Positions 1-6,327 of a DNA stretch of 7,701 nt are shown piece after piece. Position 1 is the first letter of the stretch. Each line of letters begins with the position of its first letter. Source of the DNA: DATCVR01 sp036566745. Its GTDB lineage: Bacteria > Actinomycetota > Actinomycetes > Jiangellales > Jiangellaceae. The position numbers and the translations under genes are program-made. The stretch is from NCBI GenBank assembly GCA_036566745.1, contig DATCVR010000099.1, positions 1 to 7,701 on the forward strand, written 5' to 3'. The notes beneath the pieces were generated by a model, which saw only the letters and a program-made list of their open reading frames with translations, did no database searches and had not been told where the DNA came from.

Positions 1-119
1 TCGTAGCCCTCCGGCGTGCTGATCGCCGCGCGCAGGTCCATCGACGCGGCCCGCTTGGCGATCAGCGTGTGCACGGTCGCGACCAGGTCGGACTGCTCCT
101 CGGTGAGCGCGAACCTCAT
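1..119 (-). CDS. Acyl-CoA dehydrogenase, N-terminal fragment (FadE33/IpdE2-like candidate)
   Basis: Only the first 39 codons lie in the window; the gene runs off the low-coordinate edge. The protein begins MRFALTEEQSDLVATVHTLI, the amphipathic opening typical of acyl-CoA dehydrogenases (FTEEQ.D....V...). Its ATG overlaps the TGA of the preceding dehydrogenase as ATGA (119-116), so translation is probably coupled. In M. tuberculosis the order fadE31-fadE32-fadE33 is conserved, and fadE33 (ipdE2) encodes the beta subunit of the heterotetramer that dehydrogenates 5-OH-HIP-CoA. Position after a FadE32-like gene therefore suggests FadE33/IpdE2. That assignment rests on synteny, because no catalytic or FAD-binding region is visible. 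It could be another FadE paralogue. Confidence 0.8.
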   Translation of the reverse strand, partial: MRFALTEEQSDLVATVHTLIAKRAASMDLRAAISTPEGY

Positions 120-1075
120 CGGCCTGCCACCAGCGACTCGAGGATCCGCGCACGATGCTCGGCCGGGGTGCCCCAGGCACCGACCAGCGTGCGCACCTTC
201 AGGATCCACAGGCTCAGGTCGAACTCGCGGGTGTAGCCGATCGCACCGTGGACCTGGAGCGCGGTGCGCGAGGCGAGGTACGCCGCGTCGCCGGCCGCCA
301 CCTTCGCGGCCGACACATCGCGCGGGGCGAGTGTCAGGCCCGCGTGGTGGATCAGCGGTGCAGCGAAGTCGAGCGCAACGCGTACGTCCGCAAGCAGATG
401 CTTCACTGCCTGCTGGGCCCCGATCGGCTTTCCGAACTGTTCTCGCTGCTTCGCGTAGGCGACTGTGTCGTCCAGAAGACGGCGGCCGGCACCGAGCAGC
501 TGCGCCGCGCAAGCCAACGCGCCGAGGTCCAGTGCGCGGCCTGCGTCGACCGTTCCAGTCGCTTCATCGGGCACGACGTCGAAGAGTCTCCGTGTCGGAT
601 CCGCGGACGTCCGCATTGCGCCGGCCGCGGCGCGCTGCAGCGACGAATCGGTCCCGAGGGTGAAGACGTGGTCGGCGATGTCGGCGTCGACCGCTCGGGG
701 CGTGGAAGGGGGAGCCGCCAGAGTTCCGATGGCCATGCCGGATGCGATCGCCGTGAGCGCGTTCGCCTCCTCGACCTGGGTGAGCAGCTCGGGAAGAACA
801 GCCACACTTTCGACCCACGGCCCAGGTGCCCCGTGGTAGCCCAAGCTTTCGAGGGCGACGGTGACATCAACCGGGGATGCTCCAAGACCTTCGTACGCGT
901 CCGGGACAAGCAGCGCGGTGACGCCGAGCCCCGCGAGGCGTCGCCAGAGATCCAAGCCAGGACTGCCCTCGCCTGAGGCCCATGCGCGCGCGATCGCAGG
1001 GACACCGGCCGATCCGAGCAGATCGTCAAGGGCGTCCGCGAACGCCATCTGTTCCGGCGTACGTCCGAATTGCAA
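116..1075 (-). CDS. fadE32: Acyl-CoA dehydrogenase, FadE32-like, probably a base-lacking heterotetramer subunit
   Basis: A 319-aa flavoprotein-family protein, the short form seen in steroid-degrading actinomycetes. It has an N-terminal helical domain (about 1-100), a degenerate middle domain without the usual SEP.AGSD motif, and a C-terminal domain with the FAD-contacting QREQFGKPIG (210-219) and VHGAIGYTREFDL (275-287). The MCAD catalytic position (Glu of YEGT) is occupied by AWGT (300-303). The helix-G Glu of isovaleryl-CoA dehydrogenase aligns with Gly185 by hand. It thus appears to lack a catalytic base and to need a partner, most likely the FadE31-like protein at 6328-7449. I chose TTG at 1075: AAGGAGG lies 8 nt upstream and the protein then begins with the normal LQFGRTPEQ. 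An ATG at 1120 would add 15 unlikely residues and start inside the operator palindrome. The stop overlaps the next ACAD as ATGA. ACAD family membership is sure; the FadE32 name rests on length, synteny and recalled similarity. Pathway inferred: late beta-oxidation of steroid C/D-ring intermediates in the cytoplasm. Confidence 0.85.
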   Translation of the reverse strand: MQFGRTPEQMAFADALDDLLGSAGVPAIARAWASGEGSPGLDLWRRLAGLGVTALLVPDAYEGLGASPVDVTVALESLGYHGAPGPWVESVAVLPELLTQVEEANALTAIASGMAIGTLAAPPSTPRAVDADIADHVFTLGTDSSLQRAAAGAMRTSADPTRRLFDVVPDEATGTVDAGRALDLGALACAAQLLGAGRRLLDDTVAYAKQREQFGKPIGAQQAVKHLLADVRVALDFAAPLIHHAGLTLAPRDVSAAKVAAGDAAYLASRTALQVHGAIGYTREFDLSLWILKVRTLVGAWGTPAEHRARILESLVAGR

Positions 1076-1083
1076 CGCGTTCT

Positions 1084-1090
1084 CCTCCTT
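1084..1090 (-). promoter_or_regulatory. Shine-Dalgarno sequence that fixes a TTG start
   Basis: The minus strand reads AAGGAGG, complementary to the 16S 3' end, with 8 nt before the TTG at 1075. This ideal placement decides the start of the 319-aa dehydrogenase in favour of TTG over the upstream ATG at 1120. Confidence 0.9.
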
Positions 1091-1110
1091 GTGATGGCCG
1101 TTCCCAAACG

Positions 1111-1139
1111 AGACTACCAAGCACTTGCTTGGTAGTCCA
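1111..1139 (-). promoter_or_regulatory. Candidate sigma-A-type promoter for the FadE32-like operon
   Basis: On the minus strand TGGACT (1139-1134) and TAGTCT (1116-1111) are separated by exactly 17 nt and resemble -35 and -10 hexamers (4/6 and about 3/6 matches). The KstR2-type palindrome fills the spacer, where a bound repressor would block RNA polymerase. The hexamers are weak and partly made of palindrome arms, so this is a position-based guess. Confidence 0.3.
1112..1137. promoter_or_regulatory. KstR2-type TetR-family operator
   Basis: A 26-bp inverted repeat has arms GACTACCAAGCA and TGCTTGGTAGTC that are perfectly complementary over 12 bp around a central CT. Inside it, ACCAAGCACTTGCT (1116-1129) matches the published KstR2 consensus AnCAAGnnCTTGnT at every fixed position. 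In mycobacteria KstR2 represses the genes for degrading the last two steroid rings and is released by HIP-CoA. The site lies 36 bp upstream of the TTG start of a FadE32-like gene, which fits that role. No regulator gene lies in this window, and other TetR regulators of acyl-CoA metabolism bind related CAAG/CTTG sequences. Operator: confident. KstR2 identity: likely. Confidence 0.8.
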
Positions 1140-1156
1140 TATGTGTTGGAACAGAG

Positions 1157-1189
1157 ACGGGTCCGTCGCCTTGTCGGCGACGGACCCGT
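1157..1189 (-). terminator. Hairpin terminator after the secreted-protein operon
   Basis: A perfect 14-bp stem (ACGGGTCCGTCGCC with GGCGACGGACCCGT) closes a 5-nt loop. It begins about 25 nt after the TGA of the 1108-aa gene and lies before the operator of the next operon. On the minus strand it is followed by CTCTGTTCC, a poor U-tract, which is common for actinobacterial terminators. A smaller stem (CCTCCG/CGGAGG, 1224-1240) lies within the last codons of the gene. The hairpin should insulate the FadE32-like operon from read-through. Confidence 0.75.
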
Positions 1190-1214
1190 GAGCGCGGATG
1201 ACGACCTGCGTCGG

Positions 1215-4200
1215 TCAGCCGATCCTCCGCCCGTCGGAGGTGATCCTCATGGTCGTGTAGTTCGGTCGCGTGCCGATGATGGTCACGGTGACCACCTTGC
1301 CCTTGGCAGTCCTAGGGACGTTGAAGTACTTGGAGGTGCTCCACTTGGCGACCGTTCCGTTGACCTTCCAGGCGTACACGATGCGGGTCGGTTTGGCGCT
1401 CCAGGTGCCACGGACCGCAGTCAAGGTGCTGCCGACGCGCGCCGTGCCGGTGATCTTCGGTCTAGGCGCTCGGAACGCGTATCGTCCGATCTTCTCCGTC
1501 GGCGCACTCGTCCTCGCCGTGGTGACGTAGTAGGCACGGCCGGCGGTCACCTTCACCCGGATCACCGTTCCCTTGGCAGAGGAGGGGATCCGATAGGTCG
1601 CGGAGGTGCCGGACTTCACGACCCGCCCGTTGACCGTCCACGTGTACCTGAACCACGACGGCGTCGGGAGCCAGAGGCCGCGCTTCACGCCGAGAAGGCC
1701 GCCCACACGTACGCTCCCAGTGATGACCGGCGCCGGCGCGTGGATGAACGTCGCCTTGGCGATGCTCACCGCGGTGGTGACGTTCTTCGCGCTGGCGTAG
1801 TCGGAGCCCAGGTACTTCACGGTCAGGGATCGAGTGCCTGGAAGGTACGTGTTCGCAGGGACCCGATAGCTGGCGGTGCCGGCACTGAGCTGCACTGTCG
1901 AGAGTCGGGTGCCGCCGTTGTAGAACGCGACCGATCCAGTCGGCGTGACGCCGCGAGTCTGGACTCGGACGCTCACGGTGCGGGCCAGGTTGAACCGCCA
2001 CACTGCTGTTCCGACCGACGTTGTGATGGTCGGGTTGGGATCGGTGACCGCGAACGAGCTGGTCCACGACGATGGTGCCCACTGGGAGTTACCAGCGAAG
2101 GCGACCTTGATCGTGTGCTTGCCGGGTTTGAACGCAGCGCTGTCGAGCCGCAGGCCACCGTACGTCGAATGGGCCTCAGGCACTGTGCCGACGACCTCTC
2201 CGTCGACACTGACCTGATACGGCATCCCCGAGCCGTACGGCCCGCCGCGCCAGGTCTCGTAGGTGGTCGCATCGACCCAGAACTGCTGGCCGTACATCAC
2301 TCGTCCGGTCGCGGTCGACTGGCCGTCCGCGCGAATTCGCCCGGTCGTTGTGGTGGTAGTCCTTGCGACGGAGACGGCCTGTTCCCAGACGGCATGGTCG
2401 CCGCCCCCATCGGCTCGGTAGACCAGCCCCACTCGGGTGGTTCCTGCCCGAATGGGTGCGATAGAGAAGGTGATGCGCGAGGTGGACACATCCTGGGTGG
2501 CGACCGAACGGCCGTCGGCGGTCAGGGTGACCGTTCCGTCCACGGTTCCGCTCGGCGTGACGACTTCGACGTCGACATCTGGGTTCTCACGTCCCGGGGC
2601 GGCCCAAGCGCTCGGCGCTGAGACAGCGAGTCGGGTCTCCTCGGGCGGCAGCACGTGCACACGGACCGAGGTCGAGGAGGCGTCCCGTGTGCCGAGGCGG
2701 TGTTCCCGCGCCCAGCCGGTGTACGCGACCTTGATGTCGTAGGTGCCCGGCGTGCGCGTGGCGCCGGGGCGGACGCATTGCTGTGACGGTGCGTAGGTGG
2801 TCCCTTCCGCCTGCATCAGTCCGCGGAGCGGGCTGCCGTCAGTACTTTCCGCGCACACCTCGAGGCCCGGTCCTTCGCCATAACGCCATGTCGGCTCACC
2901 AGAGGACACCAGGCGCGTTGGTGCTGGAGTCGCCGGCGCGGTCGGCACGTCGCCGTCGACGTCGGCAACGCGCACGGTGCCCGTCCAGCGCGATGAGCGC
3001 ACCGGATCCGTGCCGAGGAAGTCGAGCTGGATCGGCTGTTCGCCGGGCAGAAGCGCACGTGCCGGAATCAGCACGGTGGCCTGGCCTCTGCTGACCGGTG
3101 CGGAGTCGAGATCCCGCCAGGAGTCCTGGTCGATGATCCGGCCGCCGGTCGTACGGACCATGATCCGGCCATTCGTGGGGACATCCTCGGCGGCGGTGAC
3201 CGTGACCGGGATCTCCGCCGTCTCGTCGAACCTGACCAAGTCTGGGAGTGAGGGGTTGAGTCCCGTCACCGAGGGACCGAGAACGTTCAAAGTCCACGTA
3301 TGCGCCTCGGGGCGAGCGCCGTAGCCGAGGAAGGCGAGCTCCAAGCGGTGTGCGCCGGTGGTCAGGTCCCGATGGCTGAGCGGAAGTTCGATGGAGCCCC
3401 GTCCGAGCTGCTCGACGAGAGTCTTCCGCGTTCCGTCAGGTCGGACCAGACTGAGCCTGGCTCCCATGTCGACGGGGAGCTCGCCGTAGGACGCACTGAC
3501 GCTCACTGAGGCGTCGGGGTTGCCGATGTGCATCTCCGGGGGCACGTCGAAGGTGACATCGAAGTCGTACGGGTCACCCGCCAGGATGCCCCAACCTTCG
3601 CCTGATTCACCCCAAGCCAGGGCTGCGTAGGTATCGCCACCGGGGAGGGGGCGTAGGTAGGGGCCACCCTCAGTCCATTTCAAGACCGAATGGTCATCGA
3701 GGACGGCAACCCCGTAAGGGGGGTCTGTCGCCAGGGCGGTGATCCTCCGGTCAGCAGGTGCCTGGATCAGTGTGGCGTCGTTGGCGAGCGCGACCACGGC
3801 ACCGGTGTCTGTTGCGGCAAAGCCGTGCGGCGCGCCGGCCTCGACGCCGATGAACCGGGCGCCAGCGGGCGGCACGTGCACGGTCGCCACCTCGGAGGCG
3901 AAGCAGGTGACCACTCGGTTGTCACTGCGGAGCGCGGCCCAGCCTGCGTACGAGACGGAGACTGCTGTGTACCGGGTCTCGGCGGGAGGCGTGAACGCCT
4001 CCGCGCAACGCCGATCGGCAGCATCCAAGACGACGGCAATGGTGCCGTCGGACCGCAAGGCGTAGGTGCGCCCTCCCTGGCCGTCGATCCCCACGTACGT
4101 CGTGCCGTCGGGCAGATCGGGAACGGCGGGCGCCGGAGACGTGCCCCGAGAGATGGCCTCGATGCTGCCGTCGGCATGCAGGAAGTAGTTGGCTCGGTCG

Positions 4201-4541
4201 TCGGTCGAGATGGCCACGTACGGGCCGGGCCGGGTCGGCAGCGCGTTCGTGGCGATCGACGTCGGGGTGCCGTCGTCTCGCAGGATCAGGGCATGCGCCG
4301 GGCCGGTGGCGATTGCCACCGCATCGTTGGGCGCTCCTGCCGAAAGGTCCAGGACCGTGGAATCACCGAGCGGGATCAAGCTGCCGCTCTGGGCTGCAGG
4401 GGTGCCGGCCTGGATGAAGGTGCCCGGCGCTGGGAGCTCGAGCGACTCGGCATGCGCCGGGTGGAGCGTTGCGATGGCCAGGCCGCTGGTCGCTACTGAA
4501 GCCACTGTGGCCCAGATGAGGTGACGACGAGTCCTGCTCAT
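1215..4541 (-). CDS. Large secreted RCC1-like propeller / multi-Ig-like protein with basic C-terminal repeats
   Basis: A 1108-aa exported protein of unknown function. Residues 1-31 form a signal peptide (MSRTRRH, hydrophobic core 9-26, probable cleavage after AHA at 31). Seven RCC1-like repeats follow at about 71-93, 106-127, 147-168, 189-210, 228-249, 265-286 and 303-323, the best being YALRSDGTI and AALRSDN; seven is the usual blade number of an RCC1 propeller. Then come about six Ig-like beta domains (roughly 327-421, 422-526, 535-631, 632-726, 735-833, 834-929). One has a possible disulfide, C563-C589, and a six-Thr linker (728-733) separates two of them. The domain at 834-929 resembles bacterial Ig-like repeats (TGSVAFYNGGTRLSTV). 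Two C-terminal repeats of about 90 aa end the protein. There is no LPXTG motif, C-terminal membrane helix or catalytic motif. The start overlaps the upstream gene as ATGA, with GAGGAAG 4 nt before it. Probably a surface adhesion or binding protein (inference); a paralogue of its upstream neighbour. Confidence 0.85.
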   Translation of the reverse strand: MSRTRRHLIWATVASVATSGLAIATLHPAHAESLELPAPGTFIQAGTPAAQSGSLIPLGDSTVLDLSAGAPNDAVAIATGPAHALILRDDGTPTSIATNALPTRPGPYVAISTDDRANYFLHADGSIEAISRGTSPAPAVPDLPDGTTYVGIDGQGGRTYALRSDGTIAVVLDAADRRCAEAFTPPAETRYTAVSVSYAGWAALRSDNRVVTCFASEVATVHVPPAGARFIGVEAGAPHGFAATDTGAVVALANDATLIQAPADRRITALATDPPYGVAVLDDHSVLKWTEGGPYLRPLPGGDTYAALAWGESGEGWGILAGDPYDFDVTFDVPPEMHIGNPDASVSVSASYGELPVDMGARLSLVRPDGTRKTLVEQLGRGSIELPLSHRDLTTGAHRLELAFLGYGARPEAHTWTLNVLGPSVTGLNPSLPDLVRFDETAEIPVTVTAAEDVPTNGRIMVRTTGGRIIDQDSWRDLDSAPVSRGQATVLIPARALLPGEQPIQLDFLGTDPVRSSRWTGTVRVADVDGDVPTAPATPAPTRLVSSGEPTWRYGEGPGLEVCAESTDGSPLRGLMQAEGTTYAPSQQCVRPGATRTPGTYDIKVAYTGWAREHRLGTRDASSTSVRVHVLPPEETRLAVSAPSAWAAPGRENPDVDVEVVTPSGTVDGTVTLTADGRSVATQDVSTSRITFSIAPIRAGTTRVGLVYRADGGGDHAVWEQAVSVARTTTTTTGRIRADGQSTATGRVMYGQQFWVDATTYETWRGGPYGSGMPYQVSVDGEVVGTVPEAHSTYGGLRLDSAAFKPGKHTIKVAFAGNSQWAPSSWTSSFAVTDPNPTITTSVGTAVWRFNLARTVSVRVQTRGVTPTGSVAFYNGGTRLSTVQLSAGTASYRVPANTYLPGTRSLTVKYLGSDYASAKNVTTAVSIAKATFIHAPAPVITGSVRVGGLLGVKRGLWLPTPSWFRYTWTVNGRVVKSGTSATYRIPSSAKGTVIRVKVTAGRAYYVTTARTSAPTEKIGRYAFRAPRPKITGTARVGSTLTAVRGTWSAKPTRIVYAWKVNGTVAKWSTSKYFNVPRTAKGKVVTVTIIGTRPNYTTMRITSDGRRIG
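1218..1739 (-). repeat. Tandem C-terminal protein repeat, two units of about 90 codons
   Basis: Residues 935-1024 and 1025-1108 of the 1108-aa protein are divergent copies of one module. Each opens with AP.P.ITG and continues RVG..L..V.RG.W, then Y.W.VNG.V.K.....Y..P..AKG and V.V. Repeated modules of this kind (ITG...VG..L....G.W...P....Y.W..NG) are common at the C-termini of secreted actinobacterial proteins. The second copy is rich in Lys and Arg, which could favour retention at the anionic cell wall; that is inference. The copies are too diverged for recent slippage. Confidence 0.75.
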
Positions 4542-6193
4542 GACGCTTCCTCGATGGTGACCGTGGTCGACCAGGCCTCGCTGGGACTGGGGCCGACGGC
4601 TGCCTCGTAGGTCACGTCGACGTCGTGGGTGCCGACAGGTGCTTCCGGCATGAGCACCTGAGCGCGACCATCACGGAGCCAGCGGGTTACGTACGTGCCC
4701 GAGTAGTCGTACTCGCCGAGATGCACAAGGACCTCGCCCTCGGCAGGGATACCCGCGGCGGTGCGTACCTCGACCTCCAATATGGCTGGCTGGTCGACCG
4801 CCCATCGCGTTGGCCCGCTCACGGAGATCGTCGGGTCTTCAGGTGGGGTGATCAGGAAGTCCGATCGGAGAGTCGCTCGTCTGTACCCGGTGTCCGCGGC
4901 GAACGTGATCGTCATCGTTCGCTGCCCGGCGACCGGAAGCAGACTGGGCTCGAAGGGCACGTCGAGCGTGAACGTTCCGTCGGGTCGGACCTCTGTGCAG
5001 GCCTCTCCAGCCGAGGAATCGCGGATGTAGTCACCACATACCTGACCAGATGGCGTGTAGCCGGGGGCCGACACGCTGCCGCTCACGGCGAATGTCGGCT
5101 CGGAGTTCCTGCTGAAATCGGCAAACTCGACGCGCGCCGGCACATCCGCCGTCAAGCGGGTCTCCGTCAGGTCGCTGGAGACGATCGCGTGGCCGGTGCC
5201 GTCCGGGCCCAGCCACGCCGTCAGGTACCGCGCGCCGTCGGGTAGCCGAGGGACATAGATCTCTCGCCCCCATGTCAGCAGGGTGCCGTCGTCGAGGATC
5301 GCGAGGCTGGATACGCCGCCGGCGGAGATCCCGGTCAGAGCGCGCCCGTCGGGAACCGCAGGCGGAGGCGTGGCCAAGGCGCCGACAGGCACGATCCGCT
5401 CGCCACTCTCCGACAGATAGGCGAAATCGACTCCTGCGGAGACGCCGTCGAACTTCTCGCCTGCTGCAGGCTCGATGATGTCGCTGGCAGTCGGGTCGGT
5501 GTCGGCGTACCCGCAGGCAACTGCTCGGCCATCTGATCGCAGCGCGATCCACTTACCTCGAGCTCCGCTGACTGCGGTATAGCTGAGGCCTGCAGGTGGC
5601 GCCCAGTCCGACTCGCAGCCGATGGGGGCCGGGCTTCCTTCCCACGTCATGCCTGCGAGCCGGCCATCAGATCGCAGGGCGAGGACATGATCGTCCACCT
5701 TCGCGACGGCGGTGTACGTCAGTCCGTCGGCGGCCCGCAGGACTTTCGTGTTGCAGCATGCTCGTGCATGGATCGAGCCGTCAGACCGTAGTGCGAACGA
5801 CTCGAACGCATCGTCCGAGGCGACGGCGACGACCTTCAAGTCATCAGATGGCGCGTGGCCGGAGATTTCGGTTACGCGCACTGTCGACCCATCGGTGCGG
5901 ATCACCGTTGTGCCGGCGAGCCCGAGGTCGCTGGTCGATTCGGGGACTGGGCTCCTGTTGTACAGGTCCCCAACACCTTCGCCGTACCGGAATCCGCCGA
6001 CATCCAGCGGCACGATCCTGCCCGGAACCGCAACACGTGTTCCCTCCTGGACGAAGGCAGTCGTGTCGGACAGGCTGGGTTCGATCGATGGTGAGACGAC
6101 CGACGGCAGCGCCGCGACAGCAGCCACGGCGAGCGATACTGCCGCTGGCACGATCAGGCCACGCCAGCGCGGGGGCCTCGGGGTGCGAGACAT
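4538..6193 (-). CDS. Exported RCC1-like propeller / Ig-like protein, smaller paralogue
   Basis: A 551-aa protein of unknown function. The N-terminus MSRTPRPPRWRG is followed by a hydrophobic stretch (13-34), either a signal peptide with an unclear cleavage site or an N-terminal anchor. Seven RCC1-like repeats occur at about 91-107, 119-141, 158-180, 203-225, 247-268, 286-308 and 322-341, with FALRSDGSI, LALRSDGRL and IALRSDGRAV the clearest. Two Ig-like domains follow (about 343-448 and 449-548); the first has C386 and C399, possibly a disulfide matching C563-C589 of its neighbour. TFVQ/TFIQ.GT and IVPLD/LIPLGD after the signal, and the same domain order, show that the two proteins are paralogues. 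It lacks the extra Ig domains and basic tail. The ATG at 6193 has only a weak purine run before it (GGAACGGA), so the start is less certain. Its TGA overlaps the next ATG, implying coupled expression and perhaps a complex. Confidence 0.82.
   Translation of the reverse strand: MSRTPRPPRWRGLIVPAAVSLAVAAVAALPSVVSPSIEPSLSDTTAFVQEGTRVAVPGRIVPLDVGGFRYGEGVGDLYNRSPVPESTSDLGLAGTTVIRTDGSTVRVTEISGHAPSDDLKVVAVASDDAFESFALRSDGSIHARACCNTKVLRAADGLTYTAVAKVDDHVLALRSDGRLAGMTWEGSPAPIGCESDWAPPAGLSYTAVSGARGKWIALRSDGRAVACGYADTDPTASDIIEPAAGEKFDGVSAGVDFAYLSESGERIVPVGALATPPPAVPDGRALTGISAGGVSSLAILDDGTLLTWGREIYVPRLPDGARYLTAWLGPDGTGHAIVSSDLTETRLTADVPARVEFADFSRNSEPTFAVSGSVSAPGYTPSGQVCGDYIRDSSAGEACTEVRPDGTFTLDVPFEPSLLPVAGQRTMTITFAADTGYRRATLRSDFLITPPEDPTISVSGPTRWAVDQPAILEVEVRTAAGIPAEGEVLVHLGEYDYSGTYVTRWLRDGRAQVLMPEAPVGTHDVDVTYEAAVGPSPSEAWSTTVTIEEAS
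4546..4552 (-). promoter_or_regulatory. Ribosome binding site inside the upstream gene
   Basis: GAGGAAG lies within the last codons of the 551-aa gene (encoding the ...TIEEAS end), 4 nt before the ATG of the 1108-aa gene. With the ATGA overlap it supports that ATG and indicates translational coupling. Confidence 0.65.
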
Positions 6194-6327
6194 ACGGGAT
6201 CCGTTCCAAAAACGCAGATGAGCGGACGGAACCTATCAGTGTCGTTCCCGGTGGCTGCAGGAGTTCCGACGCTGTTTCAAAGCGGTGCCGATTCGTTGCC
6301 CTCCCGGGTATATCGGACCATCTCGAT
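6194..6327 (-). other. Intergenic junction between the FadE31-like gene and the secreted pair
   Basis: This 134-bp gap holds no gene. I see no strong hairpin after the dehydrogenase stop, only a weak CGCT/AGCG stem around 6275, so transcription may read into the secreted pair. No CAAGnnCTTG operator is present. GGAAC occurs three times on the minus strand, once in an ECF-promoter-like arrangement. Confidence 0.6.
6225..6248 (-). promoter_or_regulatory. Possible ECF-sigma promoter of the secreted pair
   Basis: The minus strand shows GGAAC (6248-6244), 15 nt, then CGTC (6228-6225), the shape of promoters used by actinobacterial envelope-stress ECF sigma factors. A start around 6216-6218 would leave a leader of about 25 nt. 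Short motifs of this kind often occur by chance, so this is only a candidate. Confidence 0.25.

Noticed and set aside
1076..1120. A 15-residue N-terminal extension of the FadE32-like protein from the ATG at 1120
   Set aside because: The added residues are unlike any ACAD start and would place the start codon inside the operator. The TTG at 1075 has a perfect ribosome binding site.
1157..1189. Hairpin considered as an attachment or recombination site
   Set aside because: It is a simple perfect stem-loop just after a stop codon with no repeat partner or recombinase nearby; a terminator explains it.
2340..2360. Run encoding six Thr in the large secreted protein, considered as a phase-variation tract
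   Set aside because: The Thr codons vary at the third position, so it is not a slippage-prone nucleotide repeat. It looks like an interdomain linker.
1125..2621. A 498-aa open frame on the plus strand
   Set aside because: It lies antisense to the 1108-aa secreted protein, is low-complexity and rich in Arg, Gly and Asp, and has no recognisable domain. It is typical of GC-rich shadow frames.
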